Assembly (NCBI GenBank): GCA_902795985.1 | Contig: CADBNG010000181.1 | Span: forward strand, 1-5,452 | Direction of reading: 5' to 3' | From: an uncultured Lachnospiraceae bacterium | Lineage (GTDB): Bacteria; Bacillota_A; Clostridia; Lachnospirales; Lachnospiraceae | Length of the DNA: 5,452 nucleotides | Shown: piece after piece, positions 1 through 5,409 of the stretch | Numbering within the stretch: position 1 is the first letter of the stretch | Layout of the letters: the number at the start of each line of letters is the position of its first letter | The notes under the pieces: model-generated | What the model saw: the letters and a program-made list of their open reading frames with translations, nothing else | Database searches by the model: none | What the model was told of the DNA's origin: nothing | Made by a program: the position numbers and the translations under genes

Positions 1-1
1 C

Positions 2-1333
2 GCCCGCGGCCTCTGCCGTGTAGTCTACACCAACCATGGTTTCGGCACCGCCTACCGCGGCTACGGCGCTCCCCAGTGCATGATGGCCATGGAGACGACC
101 GCCGACGTCATGGCGGAAAAGACCGGGCTGGACCCCTGGGAATGGCGTTTCCGCAACATCGCCCGTCCCGGCGACACCATGCTTTCCGGCGCCCCCTTTA
201 AGGATTATTCCTATGAAGGACTGATGCTCAAAGCCAGGGACCTTTATTATTCCCTGAAGGAACGCGCCCATAAGGAAAGCACTCCGGAAAAGATGCGCGG
301 CGTCGGCATCTGCCTCGGCGCCTACAACTGCTCCAGCGGCGGAATGGACGAAGCCGGCTGCCGGATGAAGCTGAATCCGGATAACTCCGTTTCCGTCTAC
401 AACACCTGGGAAGATCTCGGCCAGGGCGGTGACATCGGAACCCTCGTCCATGTAGTCGAAGCCCTCCGTCCCCTCGGTTTGAAGCCGGAGCAGGTTCATC
501 TGTGCATTAACGATACCAAAACCTGCCCCAACTCCGGTCTGGCCGGCTCCAGCCGTTCCCACTTCATGAACGGCAACGCCACGCTGATGACCGCAGGCAA
601 ACTGATGGATGCCATGCGCAAAGAAGACGGCACGTACCGTACCTACGACGAAATGGTTGCGGAAGGCATTGACACGGATTATACCTGCGTCTTCAATCTC
701 GCCAGCCTGGGGCTTCGCTCCACCAGCCCGACGGACGGATCCGGAGACACCTCCCCGGCGTATATGTATGCCGTTTATGTTTCGGAAGTCGAGGTGGATG
801 CCAAAACCGGCAAAGCAGCCTGCACGGCCATGCACTGCTACTGTGACGTCGGTGTCGTCGGCAACTATCTTGCCGTGGACGGCCAGGCCTACGGCGGCAT
901 GTCCCACAGCATCGGTTTCGCCCTGACGGAAATCTACGAAGACTATCATAAGCACAATCACGTTCTCGCCTGCGGCGTTCCCACCGCCAACGATATCCCG
1001 GACGGCGAAAACTTCACCGTCGACTACACGGAAAACGCCCGCGGCATCGGCCCGCACGGCTCCTCCGGCTGCTCCGAAGTCTTCCAGTCCTCGGCCCACG
1101 CCGCGGTTCTGAATGCCATCAAGGACGCCTGCGGCGTGCGTATTTACGAGCTTCCCGCCACCCCGGCGAAGATTAAAGCCGGCCTCGACGCTCTCGCAAA
1201 CGGCGAAGAGCCTTACAAGCCCGCCCGCTATGATCTCGGCCCGGACATGTACCAGATCCTCGAGGAACTGAAAGCCTCCCTGCCTGAGGACGGCGTCATC
1301 GAAATCGATGAGCCGTCTACGCCGAACCGTTAA
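2..1333 (+). CDS. Molybdopterin-dependent aldehyde oxidoreductase, Mop-like (C-terminal part, 5' end outside window)
   Basis: This is the C-terminal 443 residues of a xanthine dehydrogenase / aldehyde oxidase family enzyme; the frame is open to the left edge, so the ATG at 80 is internal. Visible family signatures, numbered from the first whole codon, are RGYGAPQ (19-25) followed by a helix with the METTADVMAEKTGLDP segment, EDLGQGGDIG (137-146) in the cofactor pocket, and GPHGSSGCSEVFQSSAHA (350-367). From memory the closest match is the single-chain aldehyde oxidoreductase Mop of Desulfovibrio gigas: GQGADIG, YGG, and GASGVGE before SPHAAIINAI all align. The Glu of that last motif, the catalytic base in the family, is kept (residue 359), but the usual VGE is CSE. 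Such enzymes oxidise aldehydes to acids in the cytoplasm using molybdopterin cytosine dinucleotide, with two [2Fe-2S] clusters in the unseen N-terminal part. About 45 residues extend past the usual family end. Family confident, substrate unknown. Confidence 0.93.
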   Translation, partial: ARGLCRVVYTNHGFGTAYRGYGAPQCMMAMETTADVMAEKTGLDPWEWRFRNIARPGDTMLSGAPFKDYSYEGLMLKARDLYYSLKERAHKESTPEKMRGVGICLGAYNCSSGGMDEAGCRMKLNPDNSVSVYNTWEDLGQGGDIGTLVHVVEALRPLGLKPEQVHLCINDTKTCPNSGLAGSSRSHFMNGNATLMTAGKLMDAMRKEDGTYRTYDEMVAEGIDTDYTCVFNLASLGLRSTSPTDGSGDTSPAYMYAVYVSEVEVDAKTGKAACTAMHCYCDVGVVGNYLAVDGQAYGGMSHSIGFALTEIYEDYHKHNHVLACGVPTANDIPDGENFTVDYTENARGIGPHGSSGCSEVFQSSAHAAVLNAIKDACGVRIYELPATPAKIKAGLDALANGEEPYKPARYDLGPDMYQILEELKASLPEDGVIEIDEPSTPNR

Positions 1334-1352
1334 AGAAGCTTACCATTGACAT

Positions 1353-1418
1353 AAGAGGGCTGTCTCACAGTGATGTTCTGTCGGAGGACATTCGATCACG
1401 TCAGAAGACAGCCCTCTT
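1353..1418 (+). terminator. Long hairpin after the oxidoreductase gene, probable terminator, possibly a small palindromic element
   Basis: The 13-base arms AAGAGGGCTGTCT (1353-1365) and AGACAGCCCTCTT (1406-1418) are perfect inverted repeats and end in a TTTT run (1417-1420). The 40-base interior also pairs: GTGAT (1370-1374) with ATCAC (1395-1399), and TGTC (1379-1382) with GACA (1387-1390), leaving a GGAG loop. The position, 20 bases after the stop codon, suits a Rho-independent terminator. However, the stem is unusually long and the T run short, so a miniature inverted-repeat element serving as a terminator is an alternative. Confidence 0.7.
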
Positions 1419-1470
1419 TTGCGGCCCGGCGTAGGTTAACATATCAATCGTCAGATGGCCTGTCCGGCGG

Positions 1471-1755
1471 ATGACGGCCATCGTGCTTCCGAAGCTTACC
1501 GCCAAAGCGCGGAAAAGGGTCTGCATCACCATATACGTGACAAAAGAAGACCGGATAATCAGCGGTATGCATTCCTCGGCGGAAGAATCCCTTGAATATT
1601 TCCGTTCCTGTATTGATACAATTCTTAAGATGGGATATTTCCCGCGTATTGATTATATGCCGGAGATGTTTGACGGCATCAGCGGGTGGGCTTTCATTTC
1701 ATGGGATGTGCAAAATGTCGCCGGAACCGCTGCGCCGGAATTGAAATACCGCTGA
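1471..1755 (+). CDS. Hypothetical protein, 94 residues
   Basis: I do not recognise this reading frame. It encodes a basic N-terminus (KLTAKARKR), a short hydrophobic strand (VCITIYVT), a charged amphipathic helix (about residues 36-53, SAEESLEYFRSCIDTILKMG) and an aromatic-rich C-terminal half containing GWAFISWDVQN. No signal peptide or membrane helix is seen. The composition looks protein-like and codon use is less GC-biased at third positions than in the neighbours, which could mean a foreign or decaying gene. There is no convincing ribosome binding site before the ATG. The frame is open back to a stop at 1432-1434 with no earlier ATG, GTG or TTG, so it may be a 5'-truncated remnant. A strong hairpin directly after the stop favours real transcription. 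Existence as a gene is uncertain. Confidence 0.4.
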   Translation: MTAIVLPKLTAKARKRVCITIYVTKEDRIISGMHSSAEESLEYFRSCIDTILKMGYFPRIDYMPEMFDGISGWAFISWDVQNVAGTAAPELKYR

Positions 1756-1762
1756 ACATAGA

Positions 1763-1784
1763 AAAAGCCGCGCATGCGGCTTTT
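1763..1784. terminator. Bidirectional Rho-independent terminator between converging genes
   Basis: AAAAGCCGC (1763-1771) and GCGGCTTTT (1776-1784) form a perfect 9-base stem with a GCAT loop. The flanking A and T runs give an oligo-U tail on either strand. It lies 8 bases after the plus-strand 94-codon frame and overlaps the last bases of the minus-strand membrane protein gene, whose TAA occupies 1785-1783. It can therefore end transcription from both sides. Confidence 0.85.
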
Positions 1785-2409
1785 ACAGTTTCGGCTCCTT
1801 GACCACATTCAGCCACGGGAACATCCACTGGAAGAGTTTCACCAGCCTCCCGGACAGGATAACGGCCAGGACCGTCCCGAGCCCGATGGAGTGGATCCTC
1901 CCGAAGGCGGCCAGGTCAATAATCAGCGTCACAACTACCCAGAATCCGTCTCCAAGGTTTTTCACCAGCGGATAGGATTTTTTATAGACAATGGAGATAT
2001 TGCGCAGAAGCGCGTCAGGGGACGGCATCATCAGGTCCGAGCCGACGATGCAGACGATGCCCAGCGCGGCAATGGTCAGCCCCAGAACATTCATCAGAAG
2101 CCTCAGTCCGAAGGTATCCGTGGTTCCCACAAACGGCATCATCAGGTCAATCAGCCATCCGAACACAAAAGCCACACCGATCGTCAGGACCGATTTCAGG
2201 GTGATTTTCCGGATAATGACAAAGATCGCCGCCGCGCAGATCAGCTGGAAAATAATCGTGGTCGCGCCCAGCGAGAATCCGGTCACGTCGCAGAGCGCTG
2301 CCGGAGCGGACGAGAAAGGCGCCAGCCCCAGCTCGGACTTTTTGCACATAACAAGTCCGATCGCCATCAGCATTAATCCGATTACATATTGAATGATTCT
2401 TCTTACCAT
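1783..2409 (-). CDS. YczE/YyaS/YitT-like integral membrane protein
   Basis: This 208-residue protein is mostly hydrophobic, with about six membrane segments near residues 5-21, 46-66, 72-92, 100-123, 154-169 and 173-193. Typical family marks are the first helix followed by the SELGLAPFSSAPAAL loop (25-39) and TGFSLG (43-48), the FGWLID segment (83-88), and the C-terminal GLGTVLAVILSG (176-187). The family is widespread in Firmicutes, and its members are annotated only as membrane proteins; transport has been suggested but no substrate is known to me. The ATG at 2409 follows a modest GAGG-containing ribosome binding site (CGAGGCTTTGA before the start). The gene is last in the minus-strand series, 50 bases after the Gx-family gene, and its stop lies inside the convergent terminator. 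The family call is good, the function open. Confidence 0.85.
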   Translation of the reverse strand: MVRRIIQYVIGLMLMAIGLVMCKKSELGLAPFSSAPAALCDVTGFSLGATTIIFQLICAAAIFVIIRKITLKSVLTIGVAFVFGWLIDLMMPFVGTTDTFGLRLLMNVLGLTIAALGIVCIVGSDLMMPSPDALLRNISIVYKKSYPLVKNLGDGFWVVVTLIIDLAAFGRIHSIGLGTVLAVILSGRLVKLFQWMFPWLNVVKEPKL

Positions 2410-2422
2410 TCAAAGCCTCGAT

Positions 2423-2446
2423 ATTATAAGCCATGCGCCGCATGGC
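2423..2446 (-). promoter_or_regulatory. Hairpin plus TATAAT in the gap before the YczE-like gene
   Basis: In the 50-base gap between the Gx-family stop and the YczE-like start, GCATGGC (2440-2446) and GCCATGC (2430-2436) make a 7-base stem with a 3-base loop. On the minus strand this is directly followed by TATAAT (2428-2423). The hexamer 17 bases upstream of it is not like TTGACA, so this is at best a weak internal promoter. It could equally be a processing or attenuating hairpin within the operon. Confidence 0.3.
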
Positions 2447-2459
2447 AGATTTGGCATTC

Positions 2460-3005
2460 TTATTGATCCCGTTCCCCGGCGGGACCTTGTTGCGGCGGGA
2501 ATACCTTCCGGTAGAGATCGGAACGCTCAAAACGCCGCAGAATCAGCTGCGCCGCCATCCCGGTAAAAAAGCCGGCAACAATTCCGGAAAACGCCAGCAG
2601 CGGAAAATAAACGATTACCGCCGTTGTCCGAAGGATCAGCATGGCCGCGACGGTTTGTCCGGCATTATGAAACACCGCGCCGATAACACTGCAGACCCAG
2701 ATCTGGTTCCTGGTCAGGATTTTCCGCAGAAGAAGCATGATCAGATAGCAGAACATCCCTCCTGTCAGGGAAAAGAGAAAGGAAACCATCTGGCCTGTCA
2801 GGAGATTTCCCAGAAAAATCCGGCACAGGAGGATCGCCAGCGTATCTTTCGGACCCAGTGTAAACATCGCGAAAACGGTGATGATATTCGCCAGGCCCAG
2901 CTTGTCGCCCGGAATGGGCACGGCCGGCGGGATCATGGCTTCCACCACGAAAATCACGAGGGCCAGAGCCGTCAGCATCGCGTCCGTTGTGATCCTTTTC
3001 GCCAC
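2460..3005 (-). CDS. Gx transporter family / heptaprenyl diphosphate synthase component I family membrane protein
   Basis: This 181-residue multi-spanning membrane protein shows the hallmarks of the family Pfam calls Hpre_diP_synt_I: EAMIPPAVPIPGDKLGLANI (22-41), CRIFLGNLLTG (61-71), FSLTGG (78-83), HNAGQ (113-117) and a Gly-rich last helix GIVAGFFTGMAAQLI (141-155). Despite the inherited name, these proteins resemble S-components of ECF vitamin transporters more than a prenyl synthase; this comparison is family knowledge, and no substrate can be read from the sequence. The start is GTG, preceded by AGGAGAGAGGG at a good distance. The gene begins 17 bases after the NusG-domain-II gene on the same strand. 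In Clostridia that pairing is recurrent, often near ApbE-type flavin transferase or Rnf-type redox genes, although neither is in this window. The charged tail (156-181) is probably cytoplasmic. Confidence 0.9.
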   Translation of the reverse strand: MAKRITTDAMLTALALVIFVVEAMIPPAVPIPGDKLGLANIITVFAMFTLGPKDTLAILLCRIFLGNLLTGQMVSFLFSLTGGMFCYLIMLLLRKILTRNQIWVCSVIGAVFHNAGQTVAAMLILRTTAVIVYFPLLAFSGIVAGFFTGMAAQLILRRFERSDLYRKVFPPQQGPAGERDQ

Positions 3006-3009
3006 GAAA

Positions 3010-3020
3010 CCCTCTCTCCT
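3010..3020 (-). promoter_or_regulatory. Ribosome binding site fixing the GTG start of the Gx-family gene
   Basis: On the minus strand AGGAG (3020-3016) and the overlapping GAGGG (3014-3010) lie 10 and 4 bases before the GTG at 3005. This purine-rich tract supports initiation at GTG and lies wholly within the 17-base gap to the preceding gene. Confidence 0.75.
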
Positions 3021-3022
3021 CT

Positions 3023-3397
3023 TCAGCCGGCCACGGCATCCGTATCCGAACGGCCTTCGAATGTGATCATCAGTTTATGGGGCAGACAGACGATGGGCGT
3101 CACGCCGCCGGATACCCAGTCCTGCTTTACACAGATCTGATCCGGACAGTCCGCCTCGGATACCCGGATCATCCCCGGCCGGACGGAAATCACGTTATAA
3201 TGGCCGTCCGGATCCTCCACCGTAAAGGAATACTCCTTTTTTACATCCTGGAGATGAATCTCAGACAGCACTTCTCCGTCCTGCGTTACGACCGCCGTCA
3301 CGTCTCCCGCCCCTTTGCGTAAAAGAAACAGGCCGGCTGTCAGACAGACCGCCGCCGCGCAGACTGTTAAAATGATCCAGGTCCTGGTTTTAAGCAC
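3023..3397 (-). CDS. NusG domain II-containing membrane-anchored protein
   Basis: The 124-residue product has one N-terminal membrane segment (about 6-26, WIILTVCAAAVCLTAGLFLL) and an exported beta-rich domain. That domain carries the NusG domain II signature: the VRPGMIRVSEADCPDQICVK run (72-91) and then GGVTPIVCLPHKLMITFEG (97-115). Cys84, Cys89 and Cys104 are the conserved cysteines of this stand-alone form. It is not the transcription factor NusG, because the NGN and KOW parts are missing; its molecular role is not established. The start is GTG at 3397 with AAAGGA about 11 bases upstream, a rather long spacing. The same frame stays open upstream for 46 codons encoding a very basic stretch with no ATG, GTG or TTG, so the true N-terminus may be longer. 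The Gx-family gene follows after 17 bases. Confidence 0.88.
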   Translation of the reverse strand: MLKTRTWIILTVCAAAVCLTAGLFLLRKGAGDVTAVVTQDGEVLSEIHLQDVKKEYSFTVEDPDGHYNVISVRPGMIRVSEADCPDQICVKQDWVSGGVTPIVCLPHKLMITFEGRSDTDAVAG

Positions 3398-3560
3398 GCT
3401 GATAGGAATCCTTTCCGGAAGACCGGGGCCGGTCCGCGCCGGTTCGAAACCATCCCGGACACGGTCCGGTTCCGGGCGCTTCGCTTTCTTCTTTCCCGCT
3501 TTCCTGCCGGATTCAGGGCGGCTTCGACGATGAAAGGATTATAGACATGTCCGGCGGTTT
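3398..3560 (-). promoter_or_regulatory. Leader region of the NusG II / Gx / YczE genes with candidate -10 box
   Basis: The 163 bases between the protease stop and the NusG II GTG contain a perfect TATAAT on the minus strand (3543-3538), next to the 8-base palindrome GACATGTC (3544-3551). No good -35 hexamer sits 16-18 bases further upstream. If this -10 is used, the transcript carries a leader of roughly 135 bases. I see no clear Rho-independent terminator after the protease gene, so read-through from it is also possible. Confidence 0.4.
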
Positions 3561-5144
3561 TTATCCGAAAATCCAGAACTGCAGAGCGCAGCCGAAAATT
3601 TCGGAATACTCAAACGGCCCGTAAACACTCCGTTCATAGCTGGCGGGATCATTCACGCAGATGCGTCCGTCTTCGCTGATGCCGGTCAGCAGGATATAAT
3701 GTCCGGAATCGGACGTGGTGAAGAATCCGTCCTGACGGAGGCTGACGATGACCAGTTTTCCTTCCTGAAGCGCCTCAACCGCGATGTCATAGGCTCCGCC
3801 GTACTGACCGCAGAACTCCACTCCGAACCGGTGAGCCAGCACCCAGTAGGAATCCCAGCTGGTAACGGTATTGATGCCATTGTCGTAAGCCCAGGTCGCG
3901 ACAGCTTCCGGCCCGAGATTCAGGCCTGTCAGCTCTGAAGCCACCATGGAAAACGCGGTAATACCGCATCCGCTGTCCGCAACCGTTCCGGTATCATAAG
4001 GAACGTTCGAATAGTTGCCCTGGCAGTAATAGGCAACACCGGCAGTTCCTTCCCTCTTTTCCCCGCCGAGTCCGAACAGGGCCAGAAGGTTCTGGGCATC
4101 CGAAACGACGGCGCCGTTGATATCCTCTCTGGAGTAAGGGAACTGAATGTCCGCGGATGACGCTGCCCTGTAAAGGGCGACCGCAGCCTTCCGGACATCC
4201 TGCGTCTTTTTAAAGGACTTGATATACCGGTCTTTCAGCGGAATCTTCCCGTTCTTTTTGATAATCTTCGAATACAGGTAATCCAGCTGATTGCCAAGAT
4301 CCGCTTCATTCAGACCGTTTTGCCGGCACCAGCGGAAATATCCGTTTTTGGAAATCCCGACAGCAGGCAGAATGCCCGCTCCGTCTTCGGCAGAAGCGTC
4401 CAGAGAACCGCTGCGGGCTCTGAGGTAGGCAAGAAGGACAGCCGTCTGCGTTTCGCCGAGATTCTTTTTCCGGCAATATGAGCAGACCTTCAGCTCTTCC
4501 GGGCTCAGGTCGAGCAGGGGGAGCGTCGCAAAGTCCGTTGTGCCGCTTTCTCCGGCAAACTGAGGCTTCTTCTCTTTTTCTTCGTCTTCTTTTTCGTCTT
4601 TATCCTTATCCGGATCTTCTTCGTCTTCCTTTTCCGGATCCGGGGTTTCGCTCGGTTCCGGTGTCGGCGTAGGCGTTATCGATTCATCCGGCTTCGGTGT
4701 TAAACTCGGTTCCGGTGTCGGCGTTACCGTCGGTCCCATGGTGGGTTCCGGGGTCGGCGTTTCCGTTATCACCGGCTCTTCTGTCGGTTCCGGCGTCGGC
4801 GTTTCCACCGGTTCCTCCGTCGGCTCCGGTGTGTCTGTCAGTTCCGGTTCTTCTGTCGGTTCCGGCTCCGGCGTTTCAGTTTCCACCGGTTCTTCCGTGG
4901 GTTCCGGTGTTTCGGTTTCCACCGGCTCTTCGGTGGGTTCCGGATCGGGCGTTTCGGTTTCCACCGGCTCCTCCGTCAGCTCCGGCGTTTCAACAACAGA
5001 AGTCTCCTGCGTTTCCGCAGCAAAAACACCGGCCATGGGTGCCGGTACAGAATAAATCAAAATAGTAATAATCAGGCAAACGGTAAGGGTTCCCGTCAGT
5101 AATCGTCTGTTTCGCTTCAAGTGTCTGAATCCCCTGTGTTCCAT
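3561..5144 (-). CDS. Extracytoplasmic C39-like cysteine peptidase with Thr/Pro/Glu repeat stalk and lysozyme-like domain
   Basis: The 527-residue product has these parts in order. A basic N-terminus and a hydrophobic signal or anchor (about 15-33) come first, with a possible cleavage site at VFA-A (40-43). A TPEP/TEEP repeat stalk (52-170) and an acidic Glu/Asp/Lys linker (171-193) follow. Next is a helical domain (about 215-330) resembling phage tail lysozymes (GYFRWCRQNGL, LGNQLDYLYSKI), and last a papain-like peptidase_C39_2-type domain (about 368-527). The peptidase residues appear intact: Gln375 in YYCQGNY, Cys393 in DSGCGITAFSM, His482 in SGHYILLTG and Asp499 in VNDPAS. A wall-facing or exported thiol peptidase is inferred; no target is known. 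The lysozyme-like part seems to lack its catalytic Glu. Seven further cysteines occur from residue 221 on, including a CSYC pair (221-224). The ATG at 5144 lacks a ribosome binding site, and a TTG at 5120 is a serious alternative start. Confidence 0.88.
   Translation of the reverse strand: MEHRGFRHLKRNRRLLTGTLTVCLIITILIYSVPAPMAGVFAAETQETSVVETPELTEEPVETETPDPEPTEEPVETETPEPTEEPVETETPEPEPTEEPELTDTPEPTEEPVETPTPEPTEEPVITETPTPEPTMGPTVTPTPEPSLTPKPDESITPTPTPEPSETPDPEKEDEEDPDKDKDEKEDEEKEKKPQFAGESGTTDFATLPLLDLSPEELKVCSYCRKKNLGETQTAVLLAYLRARSGSLDASAEDGAGILPAVGISKNGYFRWCRQNGLNEADLGNQLDYLYSKIIKKNGKIPLKDRYIKSFKKTQDVRKAAVALYRAASSADIQFPYSREDINGAVVSDAQNLLALFGLGGEKREGTAGVAYYCQGNYSNVPYDTGTVADSGCGITAFSMVASELTGLNLGPEAVATWAYDNGINTVTSWDSYWVLAHRFGVEFCGQYGGAYDIAVEALQEGKLVIVSLRQDGFFTTSDSGHYILLTGISEDGRICVNDPASYERSVYGPFEYSEIFGCALQFWIFG
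4641..4991 (-). repeat. Degenerate 36/42-base tandem repeat encoding the TPEP/TEEP stalk
   Basis: Residues 52-168 of the protease consist of about nine units of 12 to 16 residues built on ETPEPTEEPVET. Several units are lengthened by one EP dipeptide (ETPEPEPTEEPVET), giving DNA units of 36 or 42 bases. The first units are Glu-rich; later ones drift to PTPEPS and TPTP. Such stalks span or hug the cell wall and often vary in length by slippage or recombination. The opposite strand is open here and encodes Val/Ser/Gly-rich shadows, not genes. Confidence 0.85.
5130..5135 (-). promoter_or_regulatory. Candidate ribosome binding site for a TTG start of the protease gene
   Basis: AGGGGA (5135-5130, minus strand) ends 9 bases before a TTG at 5120-5118. 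Starting there gives a protein beginning MKRNRRLLTGTLTV, a textbook signal peptide start. The upstream ATG at 5144 is preceded only by A/T-rich sequence and would lie about 13 bases from the predicted transcript start. Confidence 0.45.
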
Positions 5145-5163
5145 TAATTAATATTTTCGTAAT

Positions 5164-5192
5164 ATTTTAGCATTTTCCTTTTTCTCCGTCAA
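5164..5192 (-). promoter_or_regulatory. Sigma-A-type promoter of the protease gene
   Basis: On the minus strand TTGACG (5192-5187) and TAAAAT (5169-5164) are separated by exactly 17 bases. A TG one base before the -10 (extended form) strengthens it. Transcription would start near 5157, giving a very short leader if the ATG at 5144 is used and about 37 bases if the TTG at 5120 is used. Confidence 0.75.
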
Positions 5193-5208
5193 CCCTTTTA
5201 GGAAGTCC

Positions 5209-5229
5209 CGAAGGGGACAGTCCCCTTCG
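5209..5229. repeat. REP-like GGGGAC/GTCCCC palindrome
   Basis: CGAAGGGGA (5209-5217) and TCCCCTTCG (5221-5229) form a perfect 9-base stem with a CAG loop. A second copy of the right arm core, GTCCCCTT, lies at 5241-5248, so the left arm has two possible partners. There is no T run, which argues against a terminator. It lies 17 bases upstream of the -35 box of the protease promoter. A dispersed REP-like intergenic element or a regulator site are both possible. Confidence 0.55.
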
Positions 5230-5306
5230 CTCCCTGCTCCGTCCCCTTTGGGTGTCCGTCACCGGAGAACCTGCCAATGATTATTAACGGTAAAGATCAT
5301 GGCGGA

Positions 5307-5347
5307 CCGGAAAATTTCCGAAAAAAACCGGACTGTTCCGGAAAATT
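5307..5347. repeat. Short palindromes and direct repeat ahead of the tRNA promoter
   Basis: CCGGAAAATT occurs at 5307-5316 and again at 5338-5347. The first copy is part of the palindrome CGGAAAATTTCCG (5308-5320). Between the copies, CCGGA (5328-5332) and TCCGG (5337-5341) can pair; on the minus strand this small stem is followed by seven T. It might be a weak minus-strand terminator or a protein site near the tRNA promoter. Function not determined. Confidence 0.35.
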
Positions 5348-5351
5348 CGCA

Positions 5352-5380
5352 TTGACACATAAAAAATACCGTGTTAAAAT
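5352..5380 (+). promoter_or_regulatory. Strong promoter of the tRNA-Gly gene
   Basis: A consensus TTGACA (5352-5357) is followed after 17 bases by TAAAAT (5375-5380), one base from the ideal -10. Transcription would begin near 5387, about 23 bases before the first base of the tRNA. It reads away from the protease promoter, so the two units are divergent. Confidence 0.85.
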
Positions 5381-5409
5381 GTGACAGTTACTGGATAACA
5401 CTTTCATTT

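Noticed and set aside
80..1333. ATG at 80 as the real start of the oxidoreductase
   Set aside because: The frame is open to the left edge and encodes the conserved RGYGAPQ motif upstream of this ATG, so the codon is internal.
1346..1374. TTGACA after the oxidoreductase stop, as a promoter for the 94-codon frame
   Set aside because: No acceptable -10 hexamer at 16-18 bases, and the long hairpin would fall inside the promoter.
1774..3140. Plus-strand open frames across the minus-strand membrane genes
   Set aside because: They encode Arg/Gln/His-rich low-complexity peptides and overlap well-supported membrane protein genes on the other strand.
4641..4991. CRISPR-like or regulatory tandem repeat
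   Set aside because: Units lie in frame within a coding sequence and have no unique spacers; they encode a Pro-rich stalk.
4697..5065. Long plus-strand open frames opposite the protease stalk, encoding Val/Ser/Gly- or Pro/Ser/Val-rich peptides
   Set aside because: They are antisense shadows of the Thr/Pro/Glu repeat; the composition follows from the repeat, and the minus-strand gene has clear domains and a promoter.
5278..5385. Small plus-strand frame of 35 codons (MIINGKDHGG start) with a GGAGA upstream
   Set aside because: It runs through the tRNA promoter, matches no family I know, and is short enough to be chance.
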